Shown here: one piece after another, positions 21,714 through 32,595 of the stretch
How the letters are laid out: each line of letters starts with the position of its first letter
Numbering within the stretch: the first letter of the stretch is position 1
From: Linanthus parryae
Lineage: Eukaryota; Streptophyta; Magnoliopsida; Ericales; Polemoniaceae
DNA length: 64,000 bases
Assembly: GCA_023055425.1 (NCBI GenBank)
Contig: JALGPY010000008.1
Coordinates: 24,215,359 to 24,279,358 of the forward strand
Reading direction: 5' to 3'
Position numbers and translations under genes: made by a program
Notes under the pieces: model-generated
The model's input: only the letters and a program-made list of their open reading frames with translations
Database searches by the model: none
Told to the model about the DNA's origin: nothing

Positions 21714-23095
21714 ATGTCATCTCTCAGCAGAGAGCTTGTGTTCTTGATCTTGCAGTTCCTAGATGAGGAAAAGTTCAAGGAGACTGTTCACAAGTAGGTG
21801 GTTTTGAGTTTTGACCCTTTTTTTTAATTGTTGATTTATTTTATCTTAACTTAAAACTGTACTTATTAATTCTTTTTTTGTCTTTATTCACTAATCCTTC
21901 CAAAAAAAATTGATTCTTTCCATACAATGCTACTAGGCTTGAACAAGAATCAGGCTTCTTTTTCAACATGAAGTATTTTGAAGAGGAAGTGCATAATGGG
22001 AACTGGGATGAGGTCGAAAAGTATCTCTCTGGTTTCACTAAAGTGGATGACAATCGATACTCGATGAAAATATTTTTCGAAATTCGGAAGCAGAAGTATC
22101 TCGAGGCATTGGATAAGTGAGTACTTAACATTGCTTTGTTTCCACAACTAGAATTTGTTTTTGTGTGTGTGTGAAGAATCTTACTTATTCGAATTTTTTT
22201 GACAGGAGTGACCGGTCAAAGGCTGTGGAAATCCTAGTTAAGGATCTTAAGGTTTTCGCAAACTTTAATGAAGAGCTATTCAAGGAAATAACACAGCTCC
22301 TCACTCTAGAGAATTTCAGGTATTTCAGCTTTTGGGGTCATTTACGCAATTTTCCTAAGAGGTTTTAGAATTGGATTCTTAGGGGAATTATTGCATTTGT
22401 AGGGAGAATGAGCAGCTATCCAAGTATGGTGATACGAAATCCGCAAGAGCGATCATGTTGGTTGAGCTCAAGAAGCTCATTGAAGCGAATCCATTGTTCC
22501 GTGACAAATTGCAGTTTCCTAATCTTAAGAATTCGAGGCTGCGCACTCTCATTAACCAAAGGTAATCTTTAGGTTTTGATGGTTCGCTACTTTGATGATT
22601 ATTTTGTGTAAAGGCGCGGATTTCTCATGCTTATTGCTTTCAGTAAGTATGTTTTAGATTCTAATAAGGGAAATTGATCATCTAATAATGTTGTAGTTTA
22701 AATTGGCAACATCAACTTTGCAAAAATCCAAGGTCTAATCCGGACATAAAGACTCTATTCATTGATCACTCATGCGGACAAGCAAACGGCGCCCGAGCTC
22801 CTTCCCCTGCAAACAACAATCCTCATCCTCTATTAGGATCCATACCTAAGGCTGGAGTGTTTCCTCCTTTGGGCGCACATGGGGTTAGTTCATTGTGTAC
22901 TTGAATGGTCTATAAACAACTGTTTTGATGTTTGATCTAGTTCTCTTATCGTGTTTGTTTTTTTGCATGCAGCCCTTTCAAGCTGCACCAGGACCAGGAC
23001 CAGGACCAGCATCAGTTCCAGAAGAAATCGTCTTATATTGCTATCCAAATCACTCGGTCAAAGTGACTAAGATACGAGTCAGAAAAGTCAGATAA
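21714..23095 (+). CDS. Truncated TOPLESS-related corepressor, N-terminal domain only (280 aa)
   Basis: Exons 21714-21793, 21937-22116, 22206-22319, 22403-22561, 22697-22883 and 22973-23095 join into one open frame of 843 nt. Residues 1-~209 form the TOPLESS domain (LisH near 4-36, CTLH near 34-92, then the CRA-like part) that forms tetramers and binds EAR motifs of repressors such as Aux/IAA proteins. Asn176, mutated in Arabidopsis tpl-1 (N176H), is retained. After the proline/glycine-rich GPGPGP linker (residue 256) the frame runs into duplicated MITE sequence and adds 24 unrelated residues before TAA at 23093. All WD40 repeats are missing. It has its own full promoter, leader and 5'UTR intron (21318-21701), so transcription is plausible; no 3' end signal is evident. 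It may be a dominant-interfering form, a decoy, or an unexpressed by-product. A mis-assembled allele is the main alternative. Confidence 0.75.
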
Positions 23096-23446
23096 GAAGA
23101 AAGAGTTGGAACGGCCTGGTACGATGCTATTTTAAAATAAAAAGTTCATGAAACCCCACAAAAAATACTTTTTACAAAGGCCCACCAAAACTATAATTTG
23201 TGATGGAGAGAATAGTCAGAAGCAACCTCACATCCCATGACGGTACACGTGAAGCACCATATAACATCCCAACCGGTCTCGTCCCACAACTAGCATGAGG
23301 AACAGCTGTCAGCTGGGAGATTCCGCGCCGATGAACTCGACAAACGTAGCCGGCTCAGTGGACCCCACCAAACACAGTACTTATAATCATTCCCACTCAC
23401 TTATCAATAAGTACCCTCACTTATCACCCATATAACCACAACAACT

Positions 23447-23453
23447 TATATAA
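23447..23453 (+). promoter_or_regulatory. TATA box of the intact TOPLESS-related gene
   Basis: TATATAA about 140 bp upstream of the (GA)n leader. The 5'UTR intron follows at about 23713-24097 (ggtaagtct...ttcacag). Confidence 0.55.
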
Positions 23454-23584
23454 GCACTAGCTTCATCCCCTCCTATAAAAATGGCCCATAGCTGCAAGAA
23501 ACCGCATTAAAATTTTCTCCTCTCCGCACGATAAAAGAGTAGAGAGAGAAACCAAGAAACAAAGCTCATCTTCTTCTTCAAGTA

Positions 23585-23594
23585 GAGAGAGAGA

Positions 23595-23629
<35 letters not shown>
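23585..23629 (+). repeat. (GA)n microsatellite in the 5' leader, intact gene
   Basis: GA repeat interrupted by atta, shorter than in the upstream copy. GA-rich leaders are common in plant genes and can bind GAGA-type (BBR/BPC) factors; no specific site is claimed. Confidence 0.9.
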
Positions 23630-23632
<3 letters not shown>

Positions 23633-24109
23633 GCTCTGCCTCTTCCTTGAACCTCACTTTCTGGTCTTTCTTCCTTCAACCGATCTCTGTACTCTCTGGT
23701 CATATTCAAAGGGTAAGTCTTTAAGTCCTCTATATGGGAATAAAGTTTATATCTTTTCCAGTTTTACCCCTCTCTGCATCTTGTTTTTCTTGAAAAGCTG
23801 CTGATCTTGTAAAGAACCCTAAATTTCTCAACTTTATCCCCTTTTCATTGTGTGGGTGTGCTCTGTTTGTCGGTGTGTGCTTCAAGTTTCGATCTTTAAA
23901 ATGTTCTCCTCTGCTCTTAATTGAATGATCTCTCTGGTGAAACAAAAGGCCCAATTTTTTTTGTGGGTTTTGTACTTTTTTAATCATTCAATTTTTTTTA
24001 ATTAGTTTTTAATAGAAAAATAGGGTTGTGTACTTGTGTTTTAGATTTATTAGATCTGTTCATGGTTGAGCTGATTTTGGTCCATCTGGGTTCACAGGTA
24101 GGGTTTACA

Positions 24110-27100
24110 ATGTCATCTCTCAGCAGAGAGCTTGTGTTCTTGATCTTGCAGTTCCTAGATGAGGAAAAGTTCAAGGAGACTGTTCACAAGTAGGTGGTTT
24201 TGAGTTTTGACCCTTTTTTTTAATTGTTGATTTATTTTATCTTAACTTAAAACTGTACTTATTAATTCTTTTTTTGTCTTTATTCACTAATCCTTCCAAA
24301 AAAAATTGATTCTTTCCATACAATGCTACTAGGCTTGAACAAGAATCAGGCTTCTTTTTCAACATGAAGTATTTTGAAGAGGAAGTGCATAATGGGAACT
24401 GGGATGAGGTCGAAAAGTATCTCTCTGGTTTCACTAAAGTGGATGACAATCGATACTCGATGAAAATATTTTTCGAAATTCGGAAGCAGAAGTATCTCGA
24501 GGCATTGGATAAGTGAGTACTTAACATTGCTTTGTTTCCACAACTAGAATTTGTTTTTGTGTGTGTGTGAAGAATCTTACTTATTCGAATTTTTTTGACA
24601 GGAGTGACCGGTCAAAGGCTGTGGAAATCCTAGTTAAGGATCTTAAGGTTTTCGCAAACTTTAATGAAGAGCTATTCAAGGAAATAACACAGCTCCTCAC
24701 TCTAGAGAATTTCAGGTATTTCAGCTTTTGGGGTCATTTACGCAATTTTCCTAAGAGGTTTTAGAATTGGATTCTTAGGGGAATTATTGCATTTGTAGGG
24801 AGAATGAGCAGCTATCCAAGTATGGTGATACGAAATCCGCAAGAGCGATCATGTTGGTTGAGCTCAAGAAGCTCATTGAAGCGAATCCATTGTTCCGTGA
24901 CAAATTGCAGTTTCCTAATCTTAAGAATTCGAGGCTGCGCACTCTCATTAACCAAAGGTAATCTTTAGGTTTTGATGGTTCACTAATTTGATGATTATTT
25001 TGTGTAAAGGCGCGGATTTCTCATGCTCATTGCTTTCAGTATGTTTTAGATTCTAATAAGGGAAATTGATCATCTAATAATGTTGTAGTTTAAATTGGCA
25101 ACATCAACTTTGCAAAAATCCAAGGTCTAATCCGGACATAAAGACTTTATTCATTGATCACTCATGCGGACAAGCAAATGGCGCCCGAGCTCCTTCCCCT
25201 GCAAACAACAATCCCCATCCTCTGTTAGGATCCATACCTAAGGCTGGAGTGTTTCCTCCTTTGGGCGCACATGGGGTTAGTTCTTCGTGTAGTTTAATGT
25301 ACCATAAACAACCCTTTTGATGTTTTACCCAGTTCTCTTATTGTGTTTTTTATATTTTATTTTTTTTGCATTCAGCCCTTTCAAGCTGCACCAGGACCAG
25401 GACCAGGACCAGCATCAGTTCCAGCTCCACTTGCTGGTTGGATGTCGAACCCACCGGTTAACCATCCGGCACTTTCTGCTGGAGCTATTGGTCTTGGTGG
25501 TCCATCAATGTCAGGTACCTAATTTGCTTGGAAATGCTATGAGGTGGTATTTTGGTTTTTGTTTTCCTATGTCTTATGTTGTGAACATTTCTTGTATAGC
25601 TGCATTGAAGCATCCGAGGACTCCGCCGACGAATCCTTCAGCAGACTATCCATCTGCGGAGTCAGAACATATGTCTAAGAGGAGGGCCATTGGGATGCCA
25701 GAGGAGGTTTGTCTAACTGAGCTCTCTTTCTTGATATGCCGTGGATTTGCCCTAACTTCTTAACTTAGACTAAAATGTAACTTGTATTTTTTATGTTTTT
25801 AGGGAAATCTTCCCATCAATGTGTTGCCTATATCATTTCCTGTCCACGGCCACGGACATGGCCATGGTTCTAGTCAATCTTTTAGTGCTCCTGATGATTT
25901 GCCTAAGACTGTCGCGAGGACTCTGAATCAGGGATCTTCGCCGATGAGCATGGATTTTCATCCCATCCAACAAACTCTACTTCTAGGTATGTTCATGTCA
26001 AACTCTTATTATCTTTCTGTTTATTTTCTCTTCTTGTTTTACCCTATAAAATAAATGATTTAAGTATTCACCCTGTGATTATCAGTTGGGACTAATGTCG
26101 GGGACATAGCATTATGGGACGTTGGATCGAGGGAGAGATTAGTTTTAAAGAACTTCAAAGTTTGGGATCTTGGTACATGCTCAATGACTCTTCAGGTATG
26201 CTTCTTCTTTTATCCATATATCCAGAAGAACTACATTTTTCTCCGCGACTTGCGCTTATGCCTTGTAATTAAGAACGATGCACTAAATATTTTTCTGGTG
26301 GTTTTCAGGCTGCTCTAGTGAAAGATCCAGGCGTTTCTGTTAACCGCATCATATGGAGTCCTGATGGTTCTTTGTTCGGTAAACAACATTAACTTACGCT
26401 TATGCCAAATGTGTTTTTGGTTTTAAACACTGTTCTTCAGCACATACCAAACAGTTTCTGTTTTTGTTTTTAAACATGTTTTTCAGCATGCTTCCTTTTT
26501 TTCTGGTTTTAAACGGGTACCAAACAGGCTCTTTTACTGTCAAGTATGTGACAGAAAAATAATATACTCACTTTGGATTGAATTTGCTTTGATGTGACAG
26601 GAGTTGCATATTCGAGGCACATTGTGCAGATATATTCTTATCATGGAGGTGAAGATGTCCGACACCATTTGGAGGTATTATTCTTTCCTTAAGAGTATTG
26701 AATCCTCGCGATATTCCTCTCTTTGTCATGTTGGTAATCAGTATGTAGCATCTCATACTGGGTTTTTTCTTTGCAGATTGATGCTCATGTTGGCGGAGTT
26801 AACGACCTAGCATTCTCTCACCCCAACAAGCAGCTTTGTGTGATAACTTGCGGTGACGACAAAACTATCAAGGTTGGTTTCTCAAAAAAAAAAAAAAAAA
26901 ATGAAGAAGAAAAAAAATGTAAATGGTGAACTTGTAGATGATGACACTCTTCTTTCTTTTGCTTTGTAATTGAAGGTGTGGGATGCAGCCACTGGTACGA
27001 GACAGTACACGTTTGAAGGTCACGATGCTCCTGTTTATTCTGTGTGCCCTCACTTCAAAGAGAACATTCAGGCAACTAACTCACTATAGCATCTCACAGT

Positions 27101-30100
27101 TCACTTGCAAATTGCTAGATATTGTTTCCATTTTCTTCTAATGACACCATCCCTGTGTTCTATGTTATAGTTTATATTTTCGACTGCTCTGGATGGGAAG
27201 ATCAAAGCTTGGTTATACGACAATTTGGGATCACGAGTTGATTACGATGCTCCTGGGCGTTGGTGTACGACGATGGCTTATAGCGCTGATGGCACCAGGT
27301 TTGGTTCACACCTTCTGTTTTAGTATCTCTCCCTTGTCGTCGTGTTGTCGGGTTTTTATCATCTTTGTGATAATCTTCTCATTGATTGGGGTTTTGTCGT
27401 GTGGCATAGGTTGTTTTCTTGTGGGACCAGCAAAGACGGGGAGTCGCACATTGTCGAATGGAATGAAAGTGAAGGCGCCGTTAAGAGGACCTATCAAGGG
27501 TTCAGGAAAAGATCGTTGGGCGTTGTACAGTTCGATACGACAAAAAACAGATTCTTGGCGGCGGGCGATGAGTTCTCCATTAAGTTTTGGGATATGGACA
27601 ATGTCCAACTGTTGACAAGTATCGACGCCGATGGGAATCTTCCGGTAAGTTCACTTAAATTTCCTTAAAGTTGTCGAGAAAAAAGGAAAAAAACTTTTAT
27701 TGAGGAATTAAGTTTTGTTTTGTCGTATTGACTTAAAGGCGAGCCCGCGCATCCGCTTTAACAAGGATGGATCTATCTTGGCCGTATCGACGAATGAAAA
27801 TGGTATAAAAATTTTGGCGAATGCCGATGGTTTGCGGTTGTTGCGCACTTTTGAAAATGCTTCTTATGATGCTGCAAGAGCATCTGAAGCTGCAAGCAAG
27901 GTAAGATTTTTTTTCTTTAGATGATTGGATCATTTCGAAACTTGTCCCACATGAGCTTTTCTTGAAATGTTTTCATCTTTTGCAGGCTGCTATAAATGCA
28001 ATCTCCAATGCGGCGGCTTCCACTGTTGCCGCCGCCACTAGTGCTGGACTTCAAGATAGAGTTACTGCTGTTTCTATCTCTGCAATGGTTAGTCTGATAA
28101 GCCGTTTTTTTTATCCTTTACGTCATAGTAAGAAATAGAGTGATCTGTTGGTTTATCTTGTTCCGCTCGCTTAGGGTTTAGGTAACACACACGCATGCAT
28201 ATGGTAACTGAACACGAATGCATACTAAGTGGCCTATATTTTGTTTTGTGTTAGAATGGGGAAGCGAGAAACTTGGCAGACGTGAAACCACGGATTGCTG
28301 AAGAATCTAGTGAGAAATCCAAGATATGGAAACTCACTGAGATTAATGATCCTTCCCAATGCCGAACCTTGAAGGTCCCTGAACACATGCGAGTGAACAA
28401 GGTATGTATTAGAGAACTACTTGATCAGTTTCATATTTTAGTACCAAGGATTTTGCTCCCATGTTTCTCAAAGAAAACAGTTAGTTACTGTCTCTGTTTC
28501 TCAATGTTCTGCAGATATCAAGGTTGATTTATACAAATTCTGGGAATGCTATTTTGGCATTGGCTTCAAATGCCATTCATTTGCTCTGGAAATGGCAGCG
28601 AAATGACCGGAACTCAAGTGGCAAGGTACAAGGACTAAATATAATTCTTTTCCTTAGAAGCTAGCCATACTCATCTACTTACTGTAGAATTTTTCGCTCT
28701 TTAGGCCAATGCCAATGTATCTCCTCAACTGTGGCAACCATCAAGCGGCATTTTGATGACTAATGATGTCACTGACACCAACCCTGAGGATGCTGTGCCT
28801 TGTTTCGCTTTGTCCAAAAACGATTCCTATGTGATGTCTGCATCTGGAGGAAAGATTTCCCTATTCAACATGATGACATTCAAGGTAAGAAATGAGCTTG
28901 GATCGATCTCTCTGGTTGAGTCCCAATGATATTTACATCCGATGAGTTCTAACTTCATCTTGGCGTGTGCAGACAATGACGACTTTCATGCCTCCACCAC
29001 CGGCAGCCACATTTCTTGCTTTTCATCCTCAAGACAACAATATCATTGCTATTGGCATGGATGATTCGACGATCCAAATTTACAATGTTCGAGTTGACGA
29101 GGTGTGGCAATCGTACTTTATCTGAAGTTACTTATTTCATGTGCAATTTGGCATTGGATTAAAATGTGCATTTTTAGACAATCTCATTTGTTATGATACT
29201 AAATTTTGAGCTGATAATCTGGTGATAAATAATAATTTTAGGGAAAGTGTAGAATCTCCAAAATTGGGGATTTTGTAGCTGTCAAAATCACATTAAAATA
29301 TAATTCAAACAGATTCAGATTTTTAGTTTAGCTGTATTTTTCATCTAGATTATTTTCAGCCGATTTTCCAGATTTTCTGTAGATACCAAACATGGCCTCA
29401 AATTTTATGCGAATTGATGGACACCGTCTTATTAACCGGTGACATTGCTGTAGGTCAAGAGTAAGCTCAAAGGTCACTCTAAGAGGATTACCGGCCTCGC
29501 CTTCTCGCACGTGTTGAATGTGCTAGTTTCATCTGGAGCAGATTCTCAGGTCTGCTATATCTTTTGCATTTTTCATACGAACCCAATTGCCAATTTATCA
29601 TCGGAGTTTCAGAAGCATCAAAAGTAGCAACCATTTTTTATTTAGCTGATGATGTTTTACGGTACTTTCTTGATTTTGTCTCCAGCTTTGCGTGTGGAAC
29701 TCAGACGGGTGGGAAAAACAGAAGTGCAGGGTGTTGCAGATCCCATCTGGGAGGGCAATACCGCCGCAATCAGACACTCGTGTACAATTCCATCAAGACC
29801 AGACACACTTCCTTGTCGTACACGAAACACAGCTAGCAATATATGACGCGAAGAACTTAGATTGTCTCAAACAGGTGTGCCCCTTTAGTAGCCGCCGTGT
29901 GTTTTTTCTGTTGGCAATAAATGCTTGTACGAGAGGATTTTAACTTGGTTTTTTTTCTGTTTGTTTTTTTCTCAGTGGATCCCACGCGAAGCTCCAATCT
30001 CTCATGCGACTTTCTCGTGTGATAGCCAGCTCATATACGCCAGTTTCTTGGATGCAACGGTGTGCGTGTTCAGCGCCGCTAATCTCAGATTGCGGTGTCG

Positions 30101-31498
30101 TATTAGCCCTTCTGCTTATCTTTCCCCTAATGCAAGGTAATAACGCCTTTATCTTTGTTCTTTTGTTTGGCTTTATTTTCCCTTAATGAGTTACAGTTGG
30201 ATGTCTGGCTTAAATTTAGGCTTTTTCCTAATTAACTTCCTGGTGTCGTGTTGCTACTCTTTGTACGATTCTAAAAAATAAAGAAAAAACAAGGAAGAAA
30301 AAGACACCTTCGCAATGTGGGAATTAATGGTAGAACGTAGAAGTAGGGTTGCAAATGAGCCGTGCTGCCCAGCGCCGGCTTGGTCGAAGCTCGGCTCATG
30401 AGTTCTAGCTCCCGCTCGTCTAATAATTAATTATTAGAGAATATATATTTTGTTTAGTACTTATCATCTAATATATATAGTTATGGAGTATGATAAATGA
30501 TTTTCACATTACATATAGGCCTTATTTGGGAGAGAGATATTTTAGGATAGATTAATCATCAGTTATCTGGTTTTGAAATTTGGATTTTGCGGGAATGAAA
30601 CCGGTTCTGGGTGATTGAAGACTAAATCCTCCACATTTAAATGATTATAGAGTCAGAACCAACAGTGAGGGTCTATCTGCGCTTTGAACCGGATCCGGCC
30701 GCTTTTTCCATCTGGATCCTGGGTTGTCTTCTGTCCAAATCATGAACGCATAAATACATTTAAAAAAAATTGCAAATCAATCCACCGATAATGTAGCTCA
30801 TCCAAATTCCAAACTGTGAAGCAATTCAGTAGTGATGAGACATGATTGAAGGTGTCAACGGTGCGGGCTGGGCCGGGTTGGAGGGGGCGATGAGGGAGGG
30901 ACTGTGCTGGGGCCGGGTTGAGTGGTTGGAAAACTTGAACCCCGCCACTCCCGGCCTTAAACCCGTAATAAACTAATAATATATTGATAAACGGTATCGT
31001 TTTGGTGGGGGCTGGGCCGAGTCAGCATGTGCAGGAGGCGAACTGCGTCGGGTTGGGGGTCAAAAAAGGGGTTTGGGGGCTGGGGCGGACGGTTAGGGTG
31101 TTGGAGGGGGCCGGTTTTGGGTCTTTTTGGTGTGGGCCGGTCCGGTTTTAAGCGTGGGTCGGCCCCCTTGACATCTTGAGGCACGATTCGGTAACATTAG
31201 TTATTATTATGTATTTTTTTTCTCGATCAAATAGTTATGATAATGTTAAGAGTTAACAATGTCTATTTTCGTTTGCAGCAACCCGAATGTCCACCCACTA
31301 GTGATCGCAGCTCATCCACAAGAGCCAAATCAGTTTGCGATAGGTCTATCAGACGGCGGCGTTCATGTCTTCGAGCCTCTTGAGTCTGAAGGAAAATGGG
31401 GAATCCCTCCACCAGCTGAAAATGGGCCAGGTAGCAATGCACAAGGTACGCCCACCATAGGAGGAGGAGCTTCAGGCTCGGAGCAACCTCAAAGGTGA
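24110..31498 (+). CDS. TPL/TPR: TOPLESS/TOPLESS-related transcriptional corepressor, complete
   Basis: Twenty-five coding exons join in frame (3456 nt, 1151 aa; Arabidopsis TPL has 1131): 24110-24189, 24333-24512, 24602-24715, 24799-24957, 25089-25275, 25376-25514, 25600-25706, 25803-25986, 26086-26195, 26309-26378, 26601-26674, 26777-26872, 26976-27071, 27171-27298, 27410-27644, 27739-27900, 27986-28087, 28255-28401, 28515-28625, 28705-28884, 28973-29101, 29454-29549, 29686-29874, 29976-30136, 31279-31498. Residues 1-~209 are the LisH/CTLH EAR-binding tetramerisation domain. A Pro/Gly linker leads to two WD40 propellers from ~350 on (SMDFHPIQQTLLLVG, KTIKVWDAATG). The C-terminus is Gly/Ser/Pro-rich, ending PQR. 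The nuclear protein bridges EAR-motif repressors to histone deacetylation in auxin, jasmonate and developmental signalling. The intron after 27071 starts GC rather than GT. Which TPL/TPR paralogue this is was not resolved. Confidence 0.96.
30137..31278. other. Large last intron of the TOPLESS-related gene with repeat remnants
   Basis: The intron is 1142 bp, whereas most others in the gene are ~80-350 bp. It contains a word-rich 'gctcggctcatgag' block near 30390 and a G/C-biased block at about 30851-31180 (ggtgtcaacggtgcgggctgg ... cggcccccttgacatc). The ends of that block are roughly inverted, like a hAT-type MITE. A clean target duplication was not found. Confidence 0.55.
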
Positions 31499-31970
31499 CA
31501 ATTGATTAGTTTTTTGGGAAACAAGAGCGGTGATCCGAGGAGGTGATGGTTCGGATGTGCAGGCGTTGTAGATCTAACTCAGTTGATGATGGGATGCTAT
31601 ATGTCAGGTTTAGATTTTAGGGAAGTAAAATCATGTTAATGTTAGCTTCGACTCGAGGAACAGGGTTTTTCTTGTAGGGATGATTTTGGTTCCGTTTTTG
31701 CCTTTTTTCTCTCTGTTAATATATCTTTCTTTCATTTGTTGTAGTTAGAGGCTCTTTTGTGAATGATACTGTGTCCTTCTTTCGCTTGTTCATTCATGGT
31801 GCCGGAAAGGATTTCACAGCACCAATGTCAGAGTTGGTAACGTTCGTGTCCTCTTGCCAATCAGAGACGACGGTTCTGGGTAAAGCGACGTTATTGATGG
31901 ATTTTGGGGTGAGTTTCGTGTGGGCTGGCGAAGCTGGCGATTATAGACATTATTGTTAAAATGTTAGGAC
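31499..31970 (+). other. Probable 3'UTR and downstream flank of the TOPLESS-related gene
   Basis: No further gene. T-rich sequence around 31660-31745 (gttaatatatctttctttc) would suit a plant 3' end, but I could not fix a cleavage site. Confidence 0.45.
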
Positions 31971-32055
31971 CTCACCGTTTAGCCCAATGGTTTAGTACCT
32001 TGTGAGGCAGTTCATACGAGACCAGATCTTCAGGCTCGTTCGCTTCGGCTTAATG
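31971..32055 (+). mobile_element. tRNA-derived SINE head, degraded
   Basis: CTCACCGTTTAGCCCAATGG...GTGAGGCAGTTCAT closely resembles the SINE at 44857-44755 (CTCGCCGTTTAGCTCAGTGG...TTGAGGCAGTTCAT). The A box is clear; the B box (caggctcgttcgc) is eroded. Body and tail were not recognised. Confidence 0.5.
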
Positions 32056-32557
32056 ATTTAGAACGTGACCATGTTTCTGCAACTTCAAAAGAAGTTAATA
32101 TTTCATTTGTTGCTACTACAACACTATTGAGAGGTACATGGACCACATCCTCGAACTTAAAAGTCATAAATATTGGAAGGTCACTTGGGAACAAAAATCC
32201 AAATCAATCAGCAGAACTATGGACGATATAGAGCATTTTGCTTACAACGACGTAACAATCTTCGAGAGAAGAAGCGGCATATAGGAGAAGAACTCGATAA
32301 TACAGTATTTCCTCTGTTCTCCATCTATTTTAACACTTTTCTTTTCGGTTCATTCTCTGTCTATCTTCATCTTTCTATTTTTGGACCTATTTTTCGTGAC
32401 AATTGACTGTAACTTCACCTATCTTCTTCTTCTTTTTCTATCTACACATGTTGAAATTGATACTTTTTGATATGTAGATTATCTTTTTTTGTTCTTCAAT
32501 CTGCTATAAGATATGTATATTTTGGATCAATTTGGGTTGCTTTATGTGTTTGAGGCT

Positions 32558-32564
<7 letters not shown>

Positions 32565-32595
<31 letters not shown>

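Larger units (their letters stand above)
20624..23021 (+). repeat. Tandem duplication, unit 1 (promoter plus 5' coding part of TOPLESS-related gene)
   Basis: This segment matches 23025-25424: right MITE arm, promoter, (GA)n leader, 5'UTR intron, and coding exons 1 to part of 6. From ~21236 to ~22580 I saw only one 1-bp indel against unit 2. The first ~600 bp and the last ~400 bp carry many differences. Confidence 0.95.
23025..25424 (+). repeat. Tandem duplication, unit 2
   Basis: It begins with the MITE-arm word aaatcgtctta directly after exon 6 of unit 1, with three extra bases (aag) at the junction. It ends inside exon 6 of the complete gene, where sequence continues uninterrupted. This unit supplies the promoter and first exons of the intact gene. 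Confidence 0.95.

Noticed and set aside
30851..31180. G-rich block in the TOPLESS-related intron as a clean hAT insertion
   Set aside because: Ends are only roughly inverted and I could not find an abutting 8-bp duplication; mentioned within the intron entry.
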